From positions 108,631 to 172,630 of the forward strand of contig NZ_JBDLLU010000002.1 of the NCBI RefSeq assembly GCF_039749495.1: 64,000 bases of DNA, given 5' to 3'. Positions within the stretch are counted from its first letter, which is position 1. Each line of letters starts with the position of its first letter. This DNA is from Dehalogenimonas sp. THU2 (GTDB lineage: Bacteria > Chloroflexota > Dehalococcoidia > Dehalococcoidales > Dehalococcoidaceae). The notes under the pieces were generated by a model that saw only the letters and a program-made list of their open reading frames with translations, did not search any database and was not told where the DNA came from. Below are positions 56,696 to 63,823 of the stretch, one piece after another. The position numbers and the translations under genes were made by a program.

Positions 56696-57535
56696 ATGAC
56701 ATCCCATTTATCCATCACGGATCACGCAGGACGCAGCGTAACAATCGAGATCCCTAAGCACAAGATTATATCGCTAGCCCCAAGCAATACAGAGATGGTC
56801 TATGCGCTGGGCGCCCAGGAATTACTTCACGGCGTCACCGAATATTGCGATTTTCCAGAGGCGGCGAAACTAATACCGAGGGTCGGTGGCTACACCACGG
56901 TGGATATCGATATTATCAACGAAATCCAACCTGATTTAATACTGGCCGGTACCATACATTTGAAGGGCATCGTTTCAAAGCTTGAAGAGCTCGGCTACCC
57001 GGTAATCGTCCTGGAAAGCAACACCATATCCGGCATGCTCACCGCCATTGAAATTATCGGGCAGTGTACCGGAAAAGAGGCTGTTGCTGAACAACTCGTG
57101 GAATCGTTGAGAGCACGCGCCGAAGCCGTTACCGATAAAACGAAAGATCTGCCGGTTGAAAAACGGCCACGTGTATATTACCTGCATGAAAGCCAGACAT
57201 GGAAAACCTTTGGAGCCAAAACGATCGGCGATACGCTGACCGATCTGGCTGGCGGCTACAATATCGGCCGGGATTTCGGTGAGTATTACCCATACCCCAC
57301 ATTCTCAGATATCGTCAACAGCAATCCGGATATAATCATCGCCGAGACCGGTTACGGCGAAAACCCAATGGAACCGTTAAACATCGCCCTGAACGAGCCC
57401 GCGATCGAAAGCACTAAAGCGCGTAAGTCAGGCCGGGTTTATGGCATCAGCAGCGACCTTGTCGGCCGAGCCGGACCGCGCATGGTAGAAGGGCTTGAGG
57501 AACTGGCCCGTATTTTCCATCCCGGTTTATTCTAA
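56696..57535 (+). CDS. btuF: BtuF-like cobamide-binding protein without signal peptide
   Basis: A 279-residue type III substrate-binding protein like BtuF. It has HKIISLAPSNTEMVYALGAQELLHGVTEYCDFPE, ELGYPVIVLESNTISGML and WKTFGAKTIGDTLTDLAGG. The expected secretion signal is absent: the start ATG at 56696 opens directly into the domain (MTSHLSITDHAGRSV), and the upstream frame to 56663 lies within cbiZ. No permease or ATPase genes follow. It may hold corrinoids inside the cell instead of feeding an ABC importer. Confidence 0.82.
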   Translation: MTSHLSITDHAGRSVTIEIPKHKIISLAPSNTEMVYALGAQELLHGVTEYCDFPEAAKLIPRVGGYTTVDIDIINEIQPDLILAGTIHLKGIVSKLEELGYPVIVLESNTISGMLTAIEIIGQCTGKEAVAEQLVESLRARAEAVTDKTKDLPVEKRPRVYYLHESQTWKTFGAKTIGDTLTDLAGGYNIGRDFGEYYPYPTFSDIVNSNPDIIIAETGYGENPMEPLNIALNEPAIESTKARKSGRVYGISSDLVGRAGPRMVEGLEELARIFHPGLF

Positions 57536-57551
57536 ATCTGGAGAGATCTCA

Positions 57552-58226
57552 TTGCCTAAAGGTAAAGTATTTGTTGTTGGAGTCGGCCCCGGTTCAGCCG
57601 GATGGGTTTCAGCTCACGTCAGAGATCTAGTGTTATCCGCTGATATCCTGGTGGGATGGGAACAAGACTTCAAACCGGTGAAAAATCTGGTCAAAAGCCA
57701 GCAGATTTATTTACAGGAATGTCACAACTACCTGGAAATCCCCGGAAAAGCCGCATTGGAAGCAGAGACATCCGGAGCTACCGTCGTAGTACTCAAAACT
57801 GGCGACCCCTTGGTGGCGCCGGCGGGACTTGAAGGAGTCCTCAAAACCTTCGAAGGTTTTGATATTTCCATCGTTCCCGGTATCAGCACGGTGCAGCTTG
57901 CGGCTGCCAAAGCCGGCGTTTCACTCACTGACTCCGCCATTATCACGTATCATCCCCTGCCCCATGACGGAGGAAGTGATTTACGGAAGAAACGGAAAAG
58001 AATCCTCAAAGCCATCGAGAATGGCCTGCACGTCATCGTTCTCACAGGAGTCCGCCAGATGCCGCGGCAGACGGCTCAATTTCTGATAGATCAAGGGATT
58101 GATCCAAGCACCGCTTGCATTGTTTTCGAAAACCTGGGACTCCCTGAGGAGCGTTTTACTAATGGCTGTTTGAACGAAGTAGTCAGCCAATCATTTAACT
58201 GGAAGTCGGTGATGATCATATTGTGA
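57552..58226 (+). CDS. cbiE: CbiE-like corrin methyltransferase (copy 2)
   Basis: A 224-residue tetrapyrrole methylase family protein with VFVVGVGPGSAGWVSAHVRDLVL, LKTGDPLVAPAGLEGVL (conserved GDP) and IVPGISTVQLAAAKAGVSL. The first loop is nearer to CbiE than copy 1. Start is a TTG at 57552 preceded by TGGAGAGATCTCA. It closes the operon; the bidirectional terminator follows. No CbiT or ring-synthesis enzymes are present here. Confidence 0.82.
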   Translation: MPKGKVFVVGVGPGSAGWVSAHVRDLVLSADILVGWEQDFKPVKNLVKSQQIYLQECHNYLEIPGKAALEAETSGATVVVLKTGDPLVAPAGLEGVLKTFEGFDISIVPGISTVQLAAAKAGVSLTDSAIITYHPLPHDGGSDLRKKRKRILKAIENGLHVIVLTGVRQMPRQTAQFLIDQGIDPSTACIVFENLGLPEERFTNGCLNEVVSQSFNWKSVMIIL

Positions 58227-58286
58227 TCATGCTTATTGAATAAACCGGGGTGAGCTGCTGAACCGAAATCCGGTCTTTTATTCACA

Positions 58287-58329
58287 AAAATCCGGGAGGA
58301 TCCTTTGTTGGATCCTCCCGGATTTTTTT
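58287..58329. terminator. Bidirectional terminator between cbiE 2 and rdhB3
   Basis: ATCCGGGAGGATCC / GGATCCTCCCGGAT stem around TTTGTT, with a T run to the right and an A run to the left, so it serves both converging operons. Confidence 0.9.
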
Positions 58330-58348
58330 ACCAGGACTATTCGGCCCG

Positions 58349-58624
58349 CTAGGAAACAGCCCGGTTCCTGCGTTTGATCAGGATTCCTGCTACAACAAGC
58401 AGTAAGAGTCCTGGTATACCCATTAACAATAAGGCTGTTGTGGCAGCATCGGACTCAAATTCGGATGTGAAGCCCTGGTAGTTCTGGATGCCGAAGAGTA
58501 TTAAAGCTACTCCCACAACTCCAATGAGTATCTCGTACCAGGCCATTTTGACACCCTTGCCCCGTAGCCAGAACCACAGCACGGTGAGACCGGTAGCCAC
58601 AATAAGAGCAGCGATAAACCACAT
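58349..58624 (-). CDS. rdhB: RdhB membrane anchor (copy 3)
   Basis: A 91-residue three-helix protein related to copies 1 and 2, sharing FGIQNYQGFTSEFESDAATTALLLMG. It is more diverged in the first two helices (LWFWLRGKGVKMAWYEI). It follows rdhA3 by 40 bases. Confidence 0.92.
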   Translation of the reverse strand: MWFIAALIVATGLTVLWFWLRGKGVKMAWYEILIGVVGVALILFGIQNYQGFTSEFESDAATTALLLMGIPGLLLLVVAGILIKRRNRAVS

Positions 58625-58664
58625 TTCCGATTACCTCCTTTTATTTCAACCTATTTCAGGGACC

Positions 58665-60161
58665 TTACATCTTCCACTGACCCTTGGTGGCGCGGATGTG
58701 GGTGGGCGTGCCATGAGAAGGTAGAGCCATATCCCACCAGTCATCCGGGCGCAGAGCTGCCTGACCGGTTCCGAATACATCGGCCAAGCTGGCGAAGAAG
58801 CTGTTAAAGATGCCAGTGGTGGCTGCCGTCGCACGGATCACGTTATGCGCCAGTGCCGCTCTGTCCTCACCGAACGGGCAGACGCCGAAGCAGGACCGGC
58901 CGCCGCCGGCATCTCCCATGATCTCAACTGGAGCGCAACCGTAATACTGCGTGTAATAGTTATAACAAGAGACCTGATTGGTCCAGAATAATTTGATTCC
59001 GGGATTTTTATAGATTGTTGGCAGACCTTCTGTCAGCGGGATGTCCCATGAAGGCTCTTTGTCCAGCGAAATGGAATTGGACGGACATTGCTTGGCACAA
59101 ATAGCACAACCGTGGCAGAAGCGGAACATACCGGCGTCGATAGGTTTGGTGGGCGCTAACGGAAGTGTGGTCATCAAGACGAGGGGATTATAGTTGGGAC
59201 CAACTTCAAAGCTCAGGGCGTAGTTGTTCTGTCGGGATGCCTCGCCAACACCAGTCAACGCGGTAGCGGCTCCGGCGTTAACAGCAAAAGCCTGGTGACC
59301 GGTCAATCCGAACAACTGGTAATCACCCAACGTCCGCAGGAACCTGAATAGCCGGGCTTCGACGGAACTGTGGAAATTATCTACAGCAGTGGCGTTGCCG
59401 TTAGCCAATATCGAGTTTGACTTGCGGGCTTCCGGGGTTTGAGGACTGCACAAAAAGAGCAGCGATGCTTTGCTAGGAATCACATGTTCGGTTATCGTTC
59501 CATTGGTCCGTCTGAATGCCTTGGGAACATTATCATAGACATAAGCGGCTGTGGCACTTGTCTTTGTCAACACGAGCTTGTTTCGCCAGGTCGAATCCAG
59601 ATCAGCGAAGCCAACAATGGAGAAACCGAAGTACCTGATGGCAGCCATCGCCAGCCTGGAAGCTTCTTCCGGGGTACCTGTCCAATTGGGAAGACCCCAC
59701 TCAGACGGGAGAGGAGACAAATCGGCTGTGTTGGTCAGACCTTCGTACTGCCAGGCAGCGGATGTTTTCCGGTCGCTTTTACCCTGGTTCAGAGCCTGCC
59801 ACTTGAGATCATAGCCGGGGTGCTGCTTAGCTCTGTACTCGTCCCTGCGGGCGTTGCCGGCGGCCGTATACTCCGCGTTCCTGGCACCGGAGGGGTAGTG
59901 TTTGGTAGTAGCCGCACCGTAACCGGTGTTTGAATGATCCCAACGCTTCAGCATATCCCAATCGATTTCTGAAGTGCATTTGAGAAGGTCCATCTCCTTA
60001 ACATACCAGGGCAGGTGGTTGCTGGCGGATGGCGCCCCCATCATGTCATCAATGTCATTGAAGCTTGGCGCCACTGCTGCCGCAGCGCCAAGTCCGGCGC
60101 CTGTCACCCCGAGGGCTTTCATGAAATCTCTTCTGCTGACTATGGAGTGAAAACTAGACAT
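58665..60161 (-). CDS. rdhA: Reductive dehalogenase catalytic subunit RdhA (copy 3)
   Basis: A 498-residue dehalogenase with Tat signal SRRDFMKALG, LPWYVKEMDL, CHGCAICAKQCPSNSI and GGGRSCFGVCPFGED. It is closest in the window to copies 1 and 2. It is transcribed leftward, converging on the cobamide operon, from the promoter at 60315-60361. ATG follows AAAGGGGTTAAAGAAAA. The substrate is unknown. Confidence 0.95.
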   Translation of the reverse strand: MSSFHSIVSRRDFMKALGVTGAGLGAAAAVAPSFNDIDDMMGAPSASNHLPWYVKEMDLLKCTSEIDWDMLKRWDHSNTGYGAATTKHYPSGARNAEYTAAGNARRDEYRAKQHPGYDLKWQALNQGKSDRKTSAAWQYEGLTNTADLSPLPSEWGLPNWTGTPEEASRLAMAAIRYFGFSIVGFADLDSTWRNKLVLTKTSATAAYVYDNVPKAFRRTNGTITEHVIPSKASLLFLCSPQTPEARKSNSILANGNATAVDNFHSSVEARLFRFLRTLGDYQLFGLTGHQAFAVNAGAATALTGVGEASRQNNYALSFEVGPNYNPLVLMTTLPLAPTKPIDAGMFRFCHGCAICAKQCPSNSISLDKEPSWDIPLTEGLPTIYKNPGIKLFWTNQVSCYNYYTQYYGCAPVEIMGDAGGGRSCFGVCPFGEDRAALAHNVIRATAATTGIFNSFFASLADVFGTGQAALRPDDWWDMALPSHGTPTHIRATKGQWKM

Positions 60162-60167
60162 TTTTCT

Positions 60168-60233
60168 TTAACCCCTTTCTTTGATATTTTGTCGCAGCCT
60201 TTTTAGGGTCGTCCGGTCTTTCCCGGGGGTCAT
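60168..60233 (-). CDS. Putative leader peptide in the rdhA3 5' region
   Basis: A 21-codon ORF (MTPGKDRTTLKRLRQNIKERG) ending 7 bases before rdhA3. A mini-ORF M-T-E-stop (60241-60230), seven bases after AAGGAGG, overlaps its start (ATGA). It covers the single copy of the GGGAAAGACCGG leader box. Confidence 0.4.
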   Translation of the reverse strand: MTPGKDRTTLKRLRQNIKERG

Positions 60234-60314
60234 TCTGTCATTATTTTTCCTCCTTCAATGCTATCCACACCCTTGATAAGATTTAAGCATATATTTTTTT
60301 AATATCCATGTTGC

Positions 60315-60361
60315 ATTATCGTCCTCTCTGTACCATGTGTCAATACCCCAATATGTATATT
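60315..60361 (-). promoter_or_regulatory. rdhA3 promoter with type-1 operator
   Basis: On the minus strand, operator AATATACATATTGGGGTAT (60361-60343) shares 16 of 19 bases with the rdhA4 operator. Its last T begins the perfect -35 TTGACA (60343-60338). A 17-base spacer leads to GATAAT (60320-60315). Confidence 0.8.
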
Positions 60362-60609
60362 ATTTATTAGTGTTTAATAACCTCGCTATCACCTCTCAAG
60401 AATGCGCTAAAACCGCCTACTTCTAGACGCTGGAACCCGGCCCGTAGAGCACCACAACCAAAACTAACCTCTACCCGAACAAGGAATCGAAATCGATGGG
60501 CAACGCGGTTGCGTCCCCGCCGGTTTCCCGTTATGCTTCAATATCGGAAGCGCGAACCCAACTGCGATGACAGATTCATTATCAATAAAAGATTAACAGG
60601 ATACATTGG
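60362..60609. other. Intergenic region between divergent rdhA3 and mnmA
   Basis: No gene is recognised. The part beyond the rdhA3 operator is AT-rich near 60361-60380 and then of ordinary composition up to mnmA. A repeated GAATCGAAATCGATGGG segment has no further copy. Confidence 0.4.
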
Positions 60610-61722
60610 ATGGAAGACAAACACGTTCAGATCAGCGCCGACACCCGGGCGCCAAGAATTTTAGTGGCGCTTTCCGGTGGCGTCGATTCAGCAGTAGCAG
60701 CGGCGCTGATGAAAAAGAGCGGCGCCGAGGTGACCGGAATCATTATGACCATCTACGGCGGTGAGGATACCCCGGTACAAACCGGGCACAAACACGGCTG
60801 TTACGGGCCCGGTGAAGCAGAGGATGTCAGGGATGCGCAAGCGGTAGCAGATGCGCTGGGTATCAAACTGTACGTCTTTGACCTCAAAGCTGAATACCAG
60901 ACAGCGGTGCTGGATCATTTCAAGGCGGAATACCAGGCCGGGCGGACGCCCAATCCCTGTGTTTACTGTAACCAGCGTATCAAACTGGGAGCCCTCCTCG
61001 AAAAGGCCAGCGCCTCCGGCATTGAATTCGACTTTGTGGTTACGGGGCACTACGCTCGGACAGAGTACGATCCGGCGACCGGCCGCTACCGGCTACTCCG
61101 CGGTATAAACCACGATAAAGACCAGTCCTATTTCCTGTCACGACTTTCGCAGGAGCAGCTTAAAAAAGTGCGTTTTCCGCTCGGCGAGTTGACCAAAGAG
61201 GAAGTGAGGCGACTGGCCGACGGCTTGAAGCTCCCGGTGGCGGAAAAAGAAGAGAGTCAGAACTTCATCGCTGGGGGGTACCGGCAACTGGTATGCGGAG
61301 AAGCCAAACCCGGTCCTATCCTCGATGAATCCGGCAAGGTACTGGGCAGCCATCCGGGGGTCGCTTTCTTTACTCTGGGTCAGCGCCAGGGACTGGGATT
61401 AGCGGCCAAGGAACCACTTTATGTCATCCGTATCGAACCGGAGCAGAACGCAATCATCGTCGGGGGTAAAGAAGCAGTTTATCGATCCGAAGTGCTGGCG
61501 AATGATTTGAATTGGATATCTATCGAGAACCTTACTTCAAGCCTAGATGTCGCCGCCCGGATACGTTCCGGAGCGTCCCCTGTACCGGCACGGATCGAGT
61601 CCCTCGGTCCTGACCGGATAAAGGTGGTTTTCAATGAACCGCAGATGGCACCGGCGCCGGGGCAGGCGATTGTCCTCTACGATGGTGAGGTTGTGGTGGG
61701 TTCCGGTGTTATCAACCATTAG
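60610..61722 (+). CDS. mnmA: tRNA-specific 2-thiouridylase MnmA
   Basis: Adds sulfur to U34 of tRNA-Glu, Gln and Lys. The 370-residue protein has the PP-loop VALSGGVDSAVAAALM, catalytic Cys region NPCVYCNQRIKLGALL, GHYAR and DKDQSYFLSRLSQEQL. The second Cys region reads ESQNFIAGGYRQLV, where the usual Cys (SQDLCFI-type) is replaced by Asn. ATG at 60610 lacks a strong ribosome site. It uses sulfur from a cysteine desulfurase, which makes the nearby desulfurase gene of interest. Confidence 0.9.
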   Translation: MEDKHVQISADTRAPRILVALSGGVDSAVAAALMKKSGAEVTGIIMTIYGGEDTPVQTGHKHGCYGPGEAEDVRDAQAVADALGIKLYVFDLKAEYQTAVLDHFKAEYQAGRTPNPCVYCNQRIKLGALLEKASASGIEFDFVVTGHYARTEYDPATGRYRLLRGINHDKDQSYFLSRLSQEQLKKVRFPLGELTKEEVRRLADGLKLPVAEKEESQNFIAGGYRQLVCGEAKPGPILDESGKVLGSHPGVAFFTLGQRQGLGLAAKEPLYVIRIEPEQNAIIVGGKEAVYRSEVLANDLNWISIENLTSSLDVAARIRSGASPVPARIESLGPDRIKVVFNEPQMAPAPGQAIVLYDGEVVVGSGVINH

Positions 61723-61828
61723 ACCGGGTCTCGCGAAGGTGGTGACTTCAACCTCAGCATGAGGGCTGCGGGGTTTGGCGGCGGCCTGAAAACACAACCG
61801 GATTGGGCGTTGTGACGAATCAGAGAAA

Positions 61829-61904
61829 TGGTGGGCAGCAGAGGATTCGAACCTCTGACTTCCTGCGTGTGAAGCAGGCGTTCTAACCACTGAACTAGCC
61901 GCCC
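61829..61904 (-). tRNA. tRNA-Val (anticodon CAC)
   Basis: A 76-nt cloverleaf on the minus strand with encoded CCA. Acceptor stem GGGCGGC/GCTGCCC, anticodon arm CCTGC-TTCACAC-GCAGG (anticodon CAC, codon GTG), T-arm AGAGG-TTCGAAT-CCTCT. Confidence 0.94.
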
Positions 61905-62047
61905 GAAAGCAAAAGCTATTGTAGCCCAAACGTTACCCGATGTAAAACACCATACAACAGAAACGCTTTATTTTCTTTGCTGACTATTAAGTACATATTC
62001 TTATATATTATATGTACCATTTTCAAGGTTACGATTTCCTAATTAAA
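61905..62047. other. AT-rich spacer upstream of rdhA4
   Basis: No gene. The region is unusually AT-rich (TATTAAGTACATATTCTTATATATTATATGTACC near 61985-62018). It contains a GTACATAT / ATATGTAC dyad that could be another regulatory site. Confidence 0.5.
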
Positions 62048-62094
62048 AATACGCATATTGGCGTATATCTTTTTGTCACTTCTAAAGTTACAAT
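62048..62094 (+). promoter_or_regulatory. rdhA4 promoter with type-1 operator
   Basis: The operator AATACGCATATTGGCGTAT (62048-62066) has perfect 6-bp arms ATACGC/GCGTAT. Its last T begins a poor -35 (TATCTT, 62066-62071), and a 17-base spacer leads to TACAAT (62089-62094). Confidence 0.78.
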
Positions 62095-62143
62095 GAGTGT
62101 ATAAATAGTTATTGTCCGTTATACAGGAGGTTGTTAATCAGAT

Positions 62144-62185
62144 TTGACACCCGGAAGAGACCGGGGGCAGCGGGAAAGACCGTGA
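62144..62185 (+). promoter_or_regulatory. Leader box of rdhA4 with possible TTG-initiated ORF
   Basis: TTGACACCCGGAAGAGACCG is nearly the same as in the rdhA1 leader (TTGACATCCGGAAGAGACCG). A second box, GCGGGAAAGACCG, follows. A TTG-initiated frame gives (M)TPGRDRGQRERP, with AGGAGG 13 bases upstream, farther than usual. Confidence 0.5.
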
Positions 62186-62219
62186 TGTATCCAAAAAAGA
62201 CGAATTAAGGAGAAAAATT

Positions 62220-63620
62220 ATGACCGCTAAATTCCACTCAACGCTCAGTCGCCGCGATTTCATGAAGGCTCTGGGCATCACCGGCGTAGGCGTGGGCGCC
62301 GCCGCCGCTCTCACCCCCGGATTTAAAGATCTGGATGACCTTGCTTCTTCAGCCAGCAATCAGTCCCACCCCTGGTGGGTTAAGGAACGTGAACACCATG
62401 ATCCCACCAATGAGATCGATTGGAACACCTTCAAAGCTTATGACAATCAAATTACTCCAAGGTATTCCATTTCATCTACCGCCAAAGCCGCAAACACCGT
62501 ACGCGATACAGCCATCGAAAAGGCAGCCTATGCTAATAAGACACCGGGGGACTCCCTGCGCGACTACGCGTTTGGACAGGGTTCCAGTTTCATCGGACCA
62601 AATGCTCCCTGGGACGGCCCTGCGGGTTCCCTGCCGGCCAACGCTGAGGGCAAACGCTGGGAAGACACTGCCGAGAACAACCTCCAGATGATGCGCGCCG
62701 CCCTCCATACCTATGGTGCCGTCCTGACCGGCGCCCTCGAGGTCAATGATAAGACCCGTAAAATCTTTGACGCCTCCGGTTTTGTCTTTGACTCTACAGA
62801 TGTGGGCTATCAGGATGAGAAAAAGGTCTACCACATCCCCCAGAAAGCCAAATATGTGCTCACCTTCGCCACCCAACAGCATTACATCCAGAGCCTGTAT
62901 CAGCTGCGTAAAGACGATAACTATCCCGGCGGATACGGCACCAAGAAACAACTGGGCAACCAGGCCATCGGACATGCCTACTCCCATGCCGCTCAAGTCG
63001 GATACATGGCTATGCGCATGGTCAAGAACCTGGGATACGGCACCTACAAAACCGGCGTCACCGCCAATGTGCCTCTAGGTATCTTTTCCGGTTTAGGAGA
63101 ACAGGGCCGGGCTACCTACCTGTTAACCCCTCGTTACGGTCTTATGGTTCGCTACACCAACTACTTCTTTACCGATATGCCGTTAGCGGCCACCCCGCCG
63201 ATGGACGCCGGTTTAATGACTTTCTGTAAAACTTGCGTCCGTTGCGGTGAGCGCTGTCCGTCCGAGTCTATATCTAAAGACAACGACACACAGTGGGAAA
63301 CCGCCGGAGGGCACAACCGTCCCGGTTACAAAGGTTGGTACATGGACTGGGAAAGTTGCATCGACTTCGGCTCGCCTCAGGCTTGCGGCAACTGCCAGGC
63401 CACCTGCCCCTTCAACCATGCTTCAGACGGCCTGATCCACCCCGTCGTCCGCGCCACCGCGGCGGCTACCCCCATCTTCAACAGTTTCTTCGCTACCATG
63501 GATCGGGCTTTCAACTACGCTGAAGCCAAGACTGACGAGGAACTGGAAGCCTGGTGGAGCCGCGATCTCGACAAATGGAACGGCGATACCACCCTCGGTT
63601 CCGGCAAGAACGTCTGGTAA
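62220..63620 (+). CDS. rdhA: Reductive dehalogenase catalytic subunit RdhA (copy 4), no rdhB
   Basis: A 466-residue dehalogenase with Tat signal SRRDFMKALG and HPWWVKEREH. The Fe-S motifs are CKTCVRCGERCPSESI (near residue 336) and CIDFGSPQACGNCQATCPF. The cluster spacing differs from copies 1-3, which places it in a different RdhA subgroup. ATG follows TAAGGAGAAAAATT. No RdhB gene lies in the 200 bases before the next rdhA, so its anchor must come from elsewhere or be absent. Confidence 0.93.
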   Translation: MTAKFHSTLSRRDFMKALGITGVGVGAAAALTPGFKDLDDLASSASNQSHPWWVKEREHHDPTNEIDWNTFKAYDNQITPRYSISSTAKAANTVRDTAIEKAAYANKTPGDSLRDYAFGQGSSFIGPNAPWDGPAGSLPANAEGKRWEDTAENNLQMMRAALHTYGAVLTGALEVNDKTRKIFDASGFVFDSTDVGYQDEKKVYHIPQKAKYVLTFATQQHYIQSLYQLRKDDNYPGGYGTKKQLGNQAIGHAYSHAAQVGYMAMRMVKNLGYGTYKTGVTANVPLGIFSGLGEQGRATYLLTPRYGLMVRYTNYFFTDMPLAATPPMDAGLMTFCKTCVRCGERCPSESISKDNDTQWETAGGHNRPGYKGWYMDWESCIDFGSPQACGNCQATCPFNHASDGLIHPVVRATAAATPIFNSFFATMDRAFNYAEAKTDEELEAWWSRDLDKWNGDTTLGSGKNVW

Positions 63621-63643
63621 GACCAATCTAGCTCATCAAATAC

Positions 63644-63674
63644 ACAGGGGGTTCGGCTAAGCCGAACCCCCTGT
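63644..63674 (+). terminator. Stem-loop terminator after rdhA4
   Basis: ACAGGGGGTTCGGC / GCCGAACCCCCTGT, a 14-bp stem with loop TAA. The T-tract is weak (CATACTTTAGTT). Confidence 0.65.
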
Positions 63675-63718
63675 CATACTTTAGTTGTCTTTTATTTATA
63701 CTTTCGGCCATATCCTAA

Positions 63719-63776
63719 ATGCTTAGAACAATTAGTCCTTTAGTACGATGTATTAAATACACCTACGAGTTATAAT
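63719..63776 (+). promoter_or_regulatory. rdhA5 promoter with type-2 operator
   Basis: ATGCTTAG, six bases, then TAGTCCTTTAGTACGATGT (63733-63751), as upstream of rdhA2. A perfect TATAAT lies at 63771-63776 with the same spacing as at rdhA2. The -35 region is poor. Confidence 0.72.
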
Positions 63777-63823
63777 CTGAATCGAACTTGTTTGGATTTG
63801 TTATAAACTAAAGGAGTAGTAAG

